Of a stretch of 45,797 nt of DNA, positions 1-8,874 are shown piece by piece. The stretch's first letter is position 1, and the number at the start of each line of letters is the position of its first letter. The stretch comes from JADJAH01 sp964615795 (GTDB lineage Bacteria; Bacteroidota; Ignavibacteria; Tepidaquicellales; Tepidaquicellaceae). A program made the translations under genes and the position numbers. Location of the stretch: assembly GCA_964615795.1 (NCBI GenBank), contig CAZTQR010000023.1:1-45797 (forward strand), read 5' to 3'. Below the pieces are notes generated by a model. The model saw only the letters and a list, made by a program, of their open reading frames with translations, was not told the origin of the DNA and did not search any database.

Positions 1-195
1 ATTCACGCTTACGCCAAAGCTCACAATTTCTTAACGGCATTAGGATGAGGCGGGTAGTTCCTGCGACAACCGGAAAACTGTTATTTTTGAACTGTATTCA
101 CCTCTATTCCTGACTTTAGAAAACGTTTTGGACAAAATTGAAAAAAATCTTGCGAGAAGCGGAATTTTGTAACTGCTTAATAATCCTCTGAGAAG

Positions 196-203
196 TAAAT
201 TTG
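196..203 (+). promoter_or_regulatory. Possible Bacteroidetes-type -7 box upstream of uvrA
   Basis: The sequence TAAATTTG is an exact match to the TAnnTTTG -7 element used by Bacteroidetes primary sigma factors. It lies only 11 nt before the uvrA ATG, which would leave a very short leader. The nearest upstream TTG (167-169) is 26 nt away, longer than the usual 17-23 nt, so the match may be chance. Confidence 0.25.
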
Positions 204-214
204 TTATTGATCAA

Positions 215-3118
215 ATGGCACTCACAACAATAGACAGGACGGGAAAGAGAAATCCCGATGCAAAAGGTCTTCTTCCGGATCCGAAGAAATTCATCGTGAT
301 CCGGGGTGCAAGAGTTCACAATCTCAAGAGCGTTGATATTGACATCCCTAAGAACAGGCTGATAGTTTTCACTGGAGTGAGCGGTTCAGGTAAGTCTTCC
401 CTCGTGTTTGACACCATTTATGCAGAAGGCCAGAGGAGATATGTCGAAAGCTTATCTTCTTACGCGAGGCAGTTCCTGGAGAGGATCAACAAGCCGGACG
501 TTGACTTCATGTCCGGCCTGGCACCGTCAATGGCCATTGAGCAGAAGACTCAGACGAAGAATCCCCGTTCGACAGTGGGCACAATGACGGAGATCTACGA
601 TTATCTGCGACTGCTGTTTGCCAGGATTGGCAAGACATATTCGCCTGTCAGCGGTTCTCCTGTAAAGAAGGACACACCGGAAAGCATAATTGATGAGCTG
701 ACTTCAACATACGGCACAACTCCATTCAGGGTGTTTGTAATGGTAGAAGTGGCCGAACAGGACAGGAAGAAGTTTGCTGCCGTGCTAAACAATTTCAGAC
801 TGAGGGGATTTTACAAAATTGCTGCAGGCAGTGAACTTCTGGATCTGAATGATACGAGCGAAGAAGAGATCGCCGACATGGTCTTTGGCTCGAAGAAGAA
901 AAAGAGCGAAACAAAAACTGTCAGAGTTGTCATTGACAGGTTTTCGTTTGACCCGACTGACAAAGATTCCCTTACAAGGCTGAATGATTCCATTGAGCTG
1001 GCATACATAGAGAGCGAAGGTTATGTTGTGATCTCGATTGATTCCCATGATTCAGAGACACTTCACAGGTTCAACAAGTATCTTGAACTTGACGGGATCA
1101 GGTTTGAGGAACCCGAGCCAAGACTGTTCTCATTCAACAACCCCTACGGCGCATGCGAGGAATGCCAGGGCTTCGGCAAGAAGCTTGATATAGACATGGA
1201 CCTTGTGATACCGGACAAAAGAAAATCTGTTTCTGAACATGCTGTTGCGGCATTCAACACTCCAAAGCATTCTTCCAACTACTACGACCTGATCCATGAA
1301 GCGGGGAACTTCGGCCTCGATGTATCAACGCCATACTACAGACTGAGCGAAAACGAAAAGAGGTTTATTTATGAAGGCGGCGGTAAGTATGACGGAATCA
1401 GGGGGTTCTTTAAGAAAGTTGAAGCCGCCGCCGCGTACAAACTTCATTACAGAGTGCTGATGAACAAGTACAGGGCATATACAATTTGCTCCACCTGCGG
1501 AGGCTCAAGACTGCGAAAAGAGGCGCTGTATGTAAGAGTGAACGGAAAGACAGTATTTGATATAGTGAAGATGAAGATTGATGAAGCGTATGAGTTCTTC
1601 AGAGATCTCAGACTAAGCGAGTATGACAGAAAGGTGTCGGAGAGAATAATGGAAGAGATAGTCCACAGGCTGAAATATCTTAACGACGTAGGCCTGACCT
1701 ACCTCACACTTGACCGGCTGGCCAACTCACTTTCGGGAGGTGAATCACAAAGGATCAACCTGTCCACTTCGCTCGGTTCATCTCTCGTCGGCTCTATCTA
1801 TGTGCTGGATGAACCATCGATCGGACTTCACCCAAGGGATAACGCAAAGCTCATTGCAATTATGAAATCACTTCGTGATGTCGGAAACACCGTGCTGGTG
1901 GTGGAGCATGATGCCGAGATGATGCGCGAGGCTGATGCGATAGTTGACATGGGGCCTTTTGCGGGAGAAAACGGCGGCGAAGTGATATTCAGCGGGGTTT
2001 ACGAAGATATACTGAAAGACAACCACTCTCTTACCGGAAGATATCTCAGCGGAAGGTCGAAGATAGAAGTACCAAAGGCGCGGCGGCTGACGGATGCCAG
2101 AACAAAGTACATAAGGATCGCCGGCGCAAGAGCCAACAATCTTAAGGACATCAATGTGAAGATCCCGCTTGGAATGTTCACATGCATAACAGGGGTGAGC
2201 GGCTCGGGAAAGTCCACTCTCATTAACAACATACTTTATGCCGGGCTCCTCAAGCATTTTGAAGGATCATATTCCGAAAAGATCGGAGAGCATGACATCA
2301 TTGACGGGTTCGAGCATATTGACGGTGTGGAGATGGTGGATCAGAATCCGATCGGGAAGACACCGCGCAGCAATCCTATCACTTATATCAAGGCATTTGA
2401 CAGCATCCGTGAAGCATTTGCCGATACACCTGAATCCAAAAGGAGAAATCATTACGCAGGTTACTTCTCGTTCAATATTCCCGGAGGAAGATGCGAGACC
2501 TGCGAAGGAACAGGAGTCATCAAAATTGAAATGCAGTTCATGGCGGACATTGTGCTGGAATGCGAGGACTGCAAGGGAAAGAGGTACAAGTCAGAAGCAC
2601 TCGAAATTCAATTGAAAGGAGCCGAAGGTAAGAAAAAGAACATCAGCGAAGTTCTTGAGATGACCGTATCAGAAGCTATGCGCTTCTTCAAACCCTACTC
2701 CCGTATTGTTAACAAGCTTAGGGTGCTTGATGATGTGGGCCTTGGCTATTTAAGAGTGGGACAGTCGGCCACCACACTTTCAGGAGGAGAATCACAGAGG
2801 GTGAAGCTTGCATATCATCTGACATTTCAGGAGGACTCTAAGCATACGCTGTTCATATTTGACGAGCCGACAACAGGGCTTCACTTTTATGATGTTTCGA
2901 AACTTCTTAAGTGTTTCAACGAACTGATAAAAAAAGGCAACTCTGTTCTAGTGATCGAGCACAACCTTGAAGTTATTAAGTGCGCCGATTACATAGTTGA
3001 CCTCGGCCCGGATAGCGGAGACCGCGGCGGAGAGATTGTTGCCGTCGGAACGCCCGAGGATGTGGCAGGTGTCAAAGAATCATTTACAGGTAAATTCTTA
3101 AAGGAGCATTTAAAATGA
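215..3118 (+). CDS. uvrA: Excinuclease ABC subunit A (UvrA), copy 1
   Basis: This 967-aa protein is the damage-sensing ATPase of nucleotide excision repair, which loads UvrB at DNA lesions. Two ABC cassettes are visible: Walker A GVSGSGKSS near residues 54-62 and GVSGSGKST in the C-terminal half, each with an LSGGESQR signature and an xLDEPSIGLH or FDEPTTGLH Walker B. The zinc module CETCEG...CEDCKGKRY of the second half is intact. The first zinc module keeps only CEEC before GFGKK, and the CPxC partner is replaced by LDGIRFEEPEPR. The UvrB-binding region (about 130-250) is present but diverged, ending in VVIDRF. About 25 residues precede the usual family start (FIVIRGARVHNLK); a GTG at V28 is an alternative start. 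A TPR gene overlaps the stop codon. A second uvrA faces it 1.2 kb away. Confidence 0.96.
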   Translation: MALTTIDRTGKRNPDAKGLLPDPKKFIVIRGARVHNLKSVDIDIPKNRLIVFTGVSGSGKSSLVFDTIYAEGQRRYVESLSSYARQFLERINKPDVDFMSGLAPSMAIEQKTQTKNPRSTVGTMTEIYDYLRLLFARIGKTYSPVSGSPVKKDTPESIIDELTSTYGTTPFRVFVMVEVAEQDRKKFAAVLNNFRLRGFYKIAAGSELLDLNDTSEEEIADMVFGSKKKKSETKTVRVVIDRFSFDPTDKDSLTRLNDSIELAYIESEGYVVISIDSHDSETLHRFNKYLELDGIRFEEPEPRLFSFNNPYGACEECQGFGKKLDIDMDLVIPDKRKSVSEHAVAAFNTPKHSSNYYDLIHEAGNFGLDVSTPYYRLSENEKRFIYEGGGKYDGIRGFFKKVEAAAAYKLHYRVLMNKYRAYTICSTCGGSRLRKEALYVRVNGKTVFDIVKMKIDEAYEFFRDLRLSEYDRKVSERIMEEIVHRLKYLNDVGLTYLTLDRLANSLSGGESQRINLSTSLGSSLVGSIYVLDEPSIGLHPRDNAKLIAIMKSLRDVGNTVLVVEHDAEMMREADAIVDMGPFAGENGGEVIFSGVYEDILKDNHSLTGRYLSGRSKIEVPKARRLTDARTKYIRIAGARANNLKDINVKIPLGMFTCITGVSGSGKSTLINNILYAGLLKHFEGSYSEKIGEHDIIDGFEHIDGVEMVDQNPIGKTPRSNPITYIKAFDSIREAFADTPESKRRNHYAGYFSFNIPGGRCETCEGTGVIKIEMQFMADIVLECEDCKGKRYKSEALEIQLKGAEGKKKNISEVLEMTVSEAMRFFKPYSRIVNKLRVLDDVGLGYLRVGQSATTLSGGESQRVKLAYHLTFQEDSKHTLFIFDEPTTGLHFYDVSKLLKCFNELIKKGNSVLVIEHNLEVIKCADYIVDLGPDSGDRGGEIVAVGTPEDVAGVKESFTGKFLKEHLK

Positions 3119-3726
3119 AAACGATCATAACGGTTCTGCTCATGTTCATAGCCGGGCAGGCGGTCTCACAGACATTGCAGGAGAATTTTGAGAACGGCAA
3201 GAAGTGCTTTTATTCCGACGATTTTGACGGTGCTAACAGGCATTTCATGGAAATCCTCAATTCGCAAAGTGATGATTATCTAACACACTACTACAAGGGA
3301 ATGGTGTATGTGATATACTTCGACAATGAGAAGGCTATGACCGAACTGAGCACTGCGATAAGTAAGAAGAGATCATTCGGCCCCGCCTACATTGGAAGAG
3401 CGGAACTGCTCGAGAAGACGGGTGACACCGCCGGAGCGATAGCGGATTACACAGCTGCAATAAAGCACGGCGAGAAAACTTCCGATGCCTACTTCAACCG
3501 CGCATCGCTTTATCAGGCCGCCGGACAGCTTGAAAAGGCAATCAAGGATTTTACAAAGGCGATCGAGTTGAATCCCTCTGATGACATATCTTACTATAAC
3601 AGGGGAAAGATCTACATGGAACTCGGCCAAAAGGAAGATGCTGTTGCCGACTTTGAAAGCGCGGTTGCAATTGACAAGGCATGGGAGAGGGAGCTCAGGG
3701 AGATGATTAAGATGCTGAGCAACTGA
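3115..3726 (+). CDS. Secreted tetratricopeptide-repeat protein
   Basis: This 203-aa protein begins with a signal peptide (hydrophobic ITVLLMFIAG, likely cleavage after AVS or AVSQ) followed by about five TPR units. The clearest are AYFNRASLYQAAGQLEKAIK and SYYNRGKIYMELGQKEDAV. TPR helical arrays bind other proteins; no enzymatic motif is visible, so the partner is unknown. The ATG overlaps the uvrA stop as ATGA, so the two genes are probably co-transcribed and translationally coupled. That is odd for an exported protein next to a cytoplasmic repair ATPase. Assignment to the TPR superfamily is secure; the function is not. Confidence 0.88.
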   Translation: MKTIITVLLMFIAGQAVSQTLQENFENGKKCFYSDDFDGANRHFMEILNSQSDDYLTHYYKGMVYVIYFDNEKAMTELSTAISKKRSFGPAYIGRAELLEKTGDTAGAIADYTAAIKHGEKTSDAYFNRASLYQAAGQLEKAIKDFTKAIELNPSDDISYYNRGKIYMELGQKEDAVADFESAVAIDKAWERELREMIKMLSN

Positions 3727-3764
3727 TTTGCACACAGGCCAGGCCGGCAGGAATAATTTTCTTA

Positions 3765-3795
3765 TTTAAACTAAGTCTTGATAAGACTATATTTG
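3765..3795 (+). promoter_or_regulatory. Candidate promoter for the monooxygenase-like gene
   Basis: TTTAAA (3765-3770), a 17-nt spacer and TATATT (3788-3793) fit a sigma-70 promoter. The same place reads TATATTTG (3788-3795), an exact TAnnTTTG Bacteroidetes -7 box. It lies about 30 nt before the TTG start at 3825. This is pattern-based only. Confidence 0.35.
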
Positions 3796-3824
3796 CAACT
3801 CTTTAACTTAAACTCATCTCTTAA

Positions 3825-4163
3825 TTGGAAGAAAAGAAGAAGAGCTTTGTGGCAATCAACTTCATAGATTGCAAGGATCATTACCGCGGCAGGTTCGAAG
3901 AACTTTTTGGATCCCGCGCCAAAGCTATAGACAGGATGCCCGGGTTCATAAACATGGAAGTGCTTAAACCGATTGACGGCAAGGGTGAATATCTCATTAT
4001 GAGCCACTGGGATTCGGAAGAGGCATTCAAGAACTGGACTACATCTCCCGAATTCATCGAAGGTCACAGAAGAGGATTCGAGGATCTGAGGATTGCAAAG
4101 GAAAAGGGCGAAGAACTTCCCATGAAGTCTGATTTCAGAACCTACAAGGTGATTGCAGACTGA
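3825..4163 (+). CDS. Antibiotic biosynthesis monooxygenase (ABM) / heme-degrading monooxygenase-like protein
   Basis: This 112-aa protein has the dimeric alpha/beta-barrel pattern of the ABM/IsdG group. KSFVAINFIDCK opens the first strand, the central segment MPGFINMEVLKP is typical of the family, and YLIMSHWDSEEAFKNWTTS carries the conserved strand-helix with W, E, F and W. The family includes heme-degrading IsdG/HmoB enzymes and quinol monooxygenases. The catalytic Asn/Trp/His set of IsdG cannot be assigned with confidence, so the substrate is unknown. The only reasonable start is TTG at 3825 (no in-frame ATG is near). It is a single gene between two convergent uvrA genes, apparently with its own promoter. 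Confidence 0.8.
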   Translation: MEEKKKSFVAINFIDCKDHYRGRFEELFGSRAKAIDRMPGFINMEVLKPIDGKGEYLIMSHWDSEEAFKNWTTSPEFIEGHRRGFEDLRIAKEKGEELPMKSDFRTYKVIAD

Positions 4164-4164
4164 A

Positions 4165-4188
4165 ATGAACCGGAAGATTCTGGTTCAT
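4165..4188. terminator. Short inverted repeat between convergent genes
   Basis: ATGAACC (4165-4171) and GGTTCAT (4182-4188) form a 7-bp stem directly after the stop of the monooxygenase-like gene and before the end of the minus-strand uvrA. No clear T-tract follows on either strand, so it is at best a weak bidirectional terminator. Confidence 0.3.
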
Positions 4189-4301
4189 AACAACTGAAGG
4201 ATCGGGAAATTGAGTATATATTCTTTATTGTGAAAGGATTGATGTAGCTGATCGTTCCTTGCATGATGTTTAAGTTCTTCTGAATCATAAGTTCGGGAAG
4301 A

Positions 4302-7154
4302 CTATTTTGCCATTTCCTCAGCAAGGAATCTTGCAGTATGTGAAGTTCCGATATGCTCACTGATGATCTCCTCAGGCGTTCCCTCCGCAATTATTCTTCC
4401 CCCCTTTTCACCGCCCTCAGGGCCAAGATCAATGATCCAGTCTGCGGATTTTATCACATCAAGATTGTGCTCGATCACGATCACAGTATTACCCTTGTCA
4501 ACAAGCTTGTTAAGCACATCGAGCAGCATCTTGATGTCCTTGAAATGCAGGCCGGTCGTAGGCTCGTCAAGTATGTAGAGGGTCCTGCCGGTCTGAACCT
4601 TTGAAAGCTCAGTGGAGAGCTTGACTCTTTGCGCTTCTCCTCCGGACAGTGTTGTTGCCTGTTGTCCCAGCCGGATATAATCAAGTCCCACATCGTGCAG
4701 TGTTGCGAGCTTACGCTTAAGTCCCGGAACTGCTTCGAAGAAATCCAGAGCTTCTTCCACGGTCATATCAAGAACATCGGAAATTGACTTTCCTTTATAC
4801 CTGACCTCAAGAGTTTCACGGTTGTAACGCCTTCCTCTGCATACATCACATGTCACATATACATCAGGAAGGAAATTCATTTCAATTTTCTGAAGTCCCG
4901 CTCCTTCACACGCTTCGCATCTTCCGCCCTTCACATTGAAAGAGAACCTGCCCGGTTTGTAGCCTCTGATCTTCGCTTCAGGCAGATTTGCATAAATATC
5001 CCTTATGAAAGTGAAAAGTCCCGTGTATGTTGCCGGATTGCTGCGCGGAGTCCTTCCGATAGGTGTCTGGTCAATTTCGATTATCTTGTCGATCATCCTT
5101 TCACGCCTGTTGTCTTTGGCTATACTTATGCCTTCAATGGAATCATAAGGCAACGGGCGTTCAGGCGTCTTAAAGAACTTCTGCGAAAGTATTCTGTAAA
5201 GCGTTTCAGTGATAAGTGTTGACTTGCCTGAGCCGCTCACACCTGTGACGCAAATGAACTTTCCGAGGGGCACTGTAAGTGTAACATTCTTGAGATTGTT
5301 TCCTTTTGCACCCTTGAGCACCAGTTTGTTTCCGGTTCCTTCTCTCCTCTTTGACGGAATCTCGATCTTCTTCTTTCCGGAAATGAATTCTCCCGTAAGA
5401 GAGTGCCCGTTCAGCGCGCTGGGTGGACCGAATGCAACGACTTCTCCGCCGTGCTCACCCGCACCGGGGCCGAGGTCAACAACAAAGTCTGATGACTCGA
5501 TCATTTCCTTGTCATGCTCCACAACGATAACAGAATTTCCGATATCGCGTAGGTTCTTCAGCGAGTTTATGAGCTTCACATTGTCCCTCTGATGCAGGCC
5601 TATCGAGGGTTCGTCAAGAATGTACAAAACGCCTGTGAGCTGTGAGCCGATCTGAGTTGCGAGCCTGATACGCTGTGCTTCTCCCCCGGAGAGAGTTCTT
5701 GCGCTTCTGTCGAGGGTGAGGTAATCAAGCCCTACATTAAGAAGGAAATCGAGCCGCGAGCAGATCTCCTTCAGTATCTGCCGGGCAATAACGGCTTTGC
5801 GCTCTTCCAGTTTCAGATCAGCAAAAAACTCCCTGCACTCGGAGATTGACATTTGAGTTACTTCGTAGATTCCCTTATCACCTACCCTTACCCACAGAGA
5901 ATCCGTATTCAGCCTTCCGCCTCCGCAGGTTCTGCATTTGTTAACGGCCATGAAACTTTCCGCCCATATCCTTATTGCCTCTGAGGTAGTATCGGATGCG
6001 TAACGCTGAATGTAATTCATGAGTCCTTCAAACCTGTGAGAATAAAGGTTTGTCCTGCCGAGTGAATTCGTGTGATAGTACTTGATCCTGTCCCGCGTGC
6101 CGTTCATGATCAGTTCCATATCATCCTTGCTGAACTTCTTCAGCGGCGTATCAAAGTCATGACCGAGCTTCTCAATCAGCCCTTTGAAGATAGAATATAC
6201 CCAAGTGCTTCTCGGTTTGCCGAGGGGAACTATACCTCCCTGGTTTATACTCAGATTCTTATCCGGGATGATCTTGTCTGTATCAATTTCTTTCTTCTCA
6301 CCGAGCCCGAAGCAATCCTTGCACCATCCGTAAGGAGAATTGAAAGAGAATGAATTCGGAGCCGGTTCCGCAAAGCTTCTGCCTGTAACGGGATCCGAAA
6401 GGTTTTGATTGAACATTCTGTCTTTCCTGCCGTCATTCACTATCACAACGCCTTCACCGTGCCTGAGGGCAGTCTCAACGGACTCCTTTATGCGGTCCCT
6501 TGATTTGGGACTTACGGCGAGCCGGTCAACAACAATTTCTATGTCATGGATCTTGAATCTTTCTACCTTCATGCCAGGATTTATGTCGAGGGTTACACCG
6601 TCAACCCTTACTTTCGTGAAGCCTTGTGATCCGATCTCTTCAAAAAGTTCGCGGTAATGCCCTTTTCTTCCTTTCACAACGGGCGCAAGAATGCTGATCT
6701 TCGACTTGTCTTTCATTGACAATAGCACATCCACTATCTGATCCAGGTTTTGGCGCGTTACGGGAAGACCCGAATCAGGCGAGTACTGTGTGCCGCAGCG
6801 CGCATAAAGAAGACGGATAAAATCGTAGATCTCAGTTACTGTTCCAACCGTTGACCTTGGATTCTGTGAGATGGTTTTCTGCTCAATGGAAATCGAAGGA
6901 GACAGGCCTTCAATCTTGTCAACGTCCGGGCGTTCAACTCCTCCGATGAACTGCCTTGCGTAAGCGGACAGGGTTTCCATGAATCTCCTCTGGCCTTCAG
7001 CATAAATTGTGTCGAATGCCAGAGATGATTTACCCGAGCCGGACAATCCTGTGAACACAACGAGGCTGTCCCTCGGGATCTCAATATCAATGTTCTTGAG
7101 ATTGTGGACTCTGGCGCCTTTGACCAGTATCTTGTCGAGATTTGATGAGGGCAT
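4302..7154 (-). CDS. uvrA: Excinuclease ABC subunit A (UvrA), copy 2
   Basis: This 950-aa UvrA paralog has two ABC ATPase cassettes: Walker A GLSGSGKSS at about 36-44 and GVSGSGKST in the second half, signatures LSGGEAQRIRL and LSGGEAQRVKL, and Walker B ILDEPSIGLH and ILDEPTTGLH. The UvrB-binding domain looks canonical (VVKGRKGHYRELFEEIGSQG), more so than in the copy at 215. The C-terminal zinc module CEACEG...CDVCRGRRYN is intact. As in copy 1, the first zinc module retains only one CxxC pair (CKDC), with LSDPVTGRSF in place of the other. Start ATG at 7154-7152; no cotranscribed neighbour. On the UvrB-binding region this copy is the better candidate for the classical repair protein, but that is inference. 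Confidence 0.96.
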   Translation of the reverse strand: MPSSNLDKILVKGARVHNLKNIDIEIPRDSLVVFTGLSGSGKSSLAFDTIYAEGQRRFMETLSAYARQFIGGVERPDVDKIEGLSPSISIEQKTISQNPRSTVGTVTEIYDFIRLLYARCGTQYSPDSGLPVTRQNLDQIVDVLLSMKDKSKISILAPVVKGRKGHYRELFEEIGSQGFTKVRVDGVTLDINPGMKVERFKIHDIEIVVDRLAVSPKSRDRIKESVETALRHGEGVVIVNDGRKDRMFNQNLSDPVTGRSFAEPAPNSFSFNSPYGWCKDCFGLGEKKEIDTDKIIPDKNLSINQGGIVPLGKPRSTWVYSIFKGLIEKLGHDFDTPLKKFSKDDMELIMNGTRDRIKYYHTNSLGRTNLYSHRFEGLMNYIQRYASDTTSEAIRIWAESFMAVNKCRTCGGGRLNTDSLWVRVGDKGIYEVTQMSISECREFFADLKLEERKAVIARQILKEICSRLDFLLNVGLDYLTLDRSARTLSGGEAQRIRLATQIGSQLTGVLYILDEPSIGLHQRDNVKLINSLKNLRDIGNSVIVVEHDKEMIESSDFVVDLGPGAGEHGGEVVAFGPPSALNGHSLTGEFISGKKKIEIPSKRREGTGNKLVLKGAKGNNLKNVTLTVPLGKFICVTGVSGSGKSTLITETLYRILSQKFFKTPERPLPYDSIEGISIAKDNRRERMIDKIIEIDQTPIGRTPRSNPATYTGLFTFIRDIYANLPEAKIRGYKPGRFSFNVKGGRCEACEGAGLQKIEMNFLPDVYVTCDVCRGRRYNRETLEVRYKGKSISDVLDMTVEEALDFFEAVPGLKRKLATLHDVGLDYIRLGQQATTLSGGEAQRVKLSTELSKVQTGRTLYILDEPTTGLHFKDIKMLLDVLNKLVDKGNTVIVIEHNLDVIKSADWIIDLGPEGGEKGGRIIAEGTPEEIISEHIGTSHTARFLAEEMAK

Positions 7155-7278
7155 AAGTAATTAACTTAGTTTGGTGCCTGTGAAATTACAATACACTAAA
7201 CCGGAACCTGCCAGATGCAACTGATCTTATGTCAATTGAATGTCCATTCAACAGAAGATAAATTGCGGCAAAACAAAA

Positions 7279-8163
7279 ATGATATTTAACGGAAAAGGTC
7301 TGTTGCCGAGATTGCTGACGGCATTGCTCTTCAGCGCGGCCTCGCTGTCATGCAATGAGGGAGACTCGCCGACAAATCCGTCTTCAGTCGAATACACGCA
7401 GATAGATTTTGATGCGGCATGGTCCTCCCGCGGCGACAGGATCGCCTTTATTCATAACGACCTTGATGCAGATCTTACCGGACTGTATGTAATGGATTCC
7501 TCCGGTTCAAACAAGGCGCAGATAGTTCAGGGAAATGTTACAAGTCCTGACTGGTCTCCTGCAGACACCGCCATAATATTTGAGGCAGGCGGCTCACTCT
7601 ACTCATACAGCTTATTGAACAGTGCGATCAGAACTGCAGTTACCGGTCCGGGTGCGGCAACTGTACGCTGGAACCACAGCAATGGAAAGATAGCTTACAT
7701 ACAGAATTCAAAACTCTATATTTCAAATTCAGACGGATCATTGCCTTTGCTTATTGATGAGGGATGTGCCTGGCCGTCGTGGACGATCAGCACAGACCAT
7801 CTGTATTATTTTAAGCCGTCATACGGAAGCGGCGGAATACAGAACGGAGACAGCCTGTTCATTTATTTCCCGGCGCTCAATTCCAGGCAACTCCTGCTTG
7901 CAATGTCTGAAACAGGATTTTCAGCCAACTCCCACCTTTCGGTTTCGGGAGCGGATGCATACTTTTCGAGAACATATCCTGATGCGAGTTCGTACGTTTT
8001 TGATGCTCCCAACTCTTCCACGCCCCTGAAGATCATAAACTCACTGTCATATGCACCGGACTACGGACGATCCGGGCGGCTGATATACACAAACAGAACA
8101 AGAGGTGACGGGAGATTGTGGATAAGGGAAGTGAACGGATCCGAGAGAAAATTGAATTACTGA
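7279..8163 (+). CDS. Lipoprotein with a TolB/WD40-like beta-propeller
   Basis: The product is an outer-surface or periplasmic lipoprotein of about 294 aa. I place the start at the ATG at 7279 because it gives a compact lipoprotein signal, hydrophobic LLTALLFSAASLSC with the lipobox cysteine. An upstream in-frame ATG at 7240 would add 13 polar residues. The mature part has repeated propeller blades of the TolB/PD40 type (AAWSSRGDRIAFIHNDLD, SPDWSPADTAIIFEA, RWNHSNGKIAYIQ, APDYGRSGRLIYT). These blades usually scaffold binding; no catalytic residues are seen. The gene is oriented away from uvrA copy 2 and stands alone before a tRNA. Confidence 0.78.
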   Translation: MIFNGKGLLPRLLTALLFSAASLSCNEGDSPTNPSSVEYTQIDFDAAWSSRGDRIAFIHNDLDADLTGLYVMDSSGSNKAQIVQGNVTSPDWSPADTAIIFEAGGSLYSYSLLNSAIRTAVTGPGAATVRWNHSNGKIAYIQNSKLYISNSDGSLPLLIDEGCAWPSWTISTDHLYYFKPSYGSGGIQNGDSLFIYFPALNSRQLLLAMSETGFSANSHLSVSGADAYFSRTYPDASSYVFDAPNSSTPLKIINSLSYAPDYGRSGRLIYTNRTRGDGRLWIREVNGSERKLNY

Positions 8164-8273
8164 ATTCACTACGGAAGGGGCCCGATCATTGGATGTGCAC
8201 CAAAAGCTGTATTGAATCATTATTCAGAGAGGCAGAACATTGGCAAAACTGTTCATTGGGGCGAAACCGGTAA

Positions 8274-8303
8274 TTGTAACTCTTGGTCAATTTGCTTAAA
8301 TTG
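8274..8303 (+). promoter_or_regulatory. Candidate promoter for tRNA-Glu
   Basis: TTG (8274-8276), 20 nt and TAAATTG (8297-8303) resemble the Bacteroidetes TTG / TAnnTTTG promoter, ending about 15 nt before the mature tRNA 5' end at 8318. One or two positions deviate from the -7 consensus. Confidence 0.35.
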
Positions 8304-8317
8304 CACTTTCCAAAATT

Positions 8318-8392
8318 GGTCCCATCGACTAGGGGTTAGGTCGTCACTCTTTCACAGTGAAAACACGGGTTCGAATCCCGTTGGGACCGCCA
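8318..8392 (+). tRNA. tRNA-Glu (anticodon TTC)
   Basis: The cloverleaf folds completely: acceptor GGTCCCA/TGGGACC, D-stem GAC/GTC, anticodon stem TCACT/AGTGA with loop CTTTCAC (anticodon TTC), and T-arm ACGGG/CCCGT with loop TTCGAAT. The discriminator is G, and the 3' CCA is encoded. A T-rich terminator follows 11 nt later. Confidence 0.96.
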
Positions 8393-8402
8393 AATTGAAA
8401 TT

Positions 8403-8427
8403 GCGGGAATCTTCTTCCCGTTTTTTT
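8403..8427 (+). terminator. Rho-independent terminator after tRNA-Glu
   Basis: The stem CGGGAA (8404-8409) / TTCCCG (8415-8420) with loop TCTTC is followed by seven Ts (8421-8427). Confidence 0.85.
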
Positions 8428-8468
8428 GGCCATAAAATAGGACTTAAATAGTCCGCTTTAAACTTCCA

Positions 8469-8870
8469 ATGATCAGATTTTCGAAGAAGGTCGAGTATGC
8501 ATTGATGGCAATCAAGTTCATCAGCAGTTCGAGTCCCAGACTTGTGACAGCAAGGGAGATTTCCGAGAAGATCAATATTCCCTACGACCTCCTTTCAAAA
8601 ATACTTCAGAGATTAAAGAGCGAAAATATATTATCTTCGACTCAGGGAACGCACGGCGGTTACCTTCTTGCCGAGAGTCCTGACAAGATCTATCTGAGTC
8701 AGGTAATGCAGGCAATGGATGCCGATAAGGCCCTTACAGAGTGTTTGGAAAGCGGAAAAGAAGGAGAATGCTGTTTGGAAGACACATGTTCCATTAAAAC
8801 GCCGCTCACCAGGCTTCAGCAAGAAGTTGAAGAACTTTTCAAAAGCAAAACGATCTCAGATCTGGTTTAG
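8469..8870 (+). CDS. Rrf2/IscR-family iron-sulfur transcriptional regulator
   Basis: This 133-aa winged-helix regulator matches the Rrf2 family along its length: RFSKKVEYALMAIKFIS, LVTAREISEKINIPYDLLSK and STQGTHGGYLLAESPDKI. Cysteines at 92, 101, 102 and 107 sit in the usual Fe-S ligand loop of IscR/NsrR-type proteins, so it probably senses Fe-S supply, redox state or NO and represses its own operon. The cysteine desulfurase gene starts 4 nt after its stop, and an A-type carrier follows, the typical isc-operon context that favours an IscR-like role. The exact ligand spacing differs from E. coli IscR, so the signal sensed is open. Confidence 0.93.
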   Translation: MIRFSKKVEYALMAIKFISSSSPRLVTAREISEKINIPYDLLSKILQRLKSENILSSTQGTHGGYLLAESPDKIYLSQVMQAMDADKALTECLESGKEGECCLEDTCSIKTPLTRLQQEVEELFKSKTISDLV

Positions 8871-8874
8871 CAGA

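Noticed and set aside
8212..8451. 79-aa open frame on the plus strand across the tRNA-Glu locus
   Set aside because: It runs straight through a perfectly folding tRNA and its terminator, and the translation has no protein-like features.
8719..8874. N-terminal 52-codon extension of the cysteine desulfurase frame
   Set aside because: It overlaps the Rrf2 gene in another frame and has no family match. The ATG at 8875 gives the normal IscS N-terminus.
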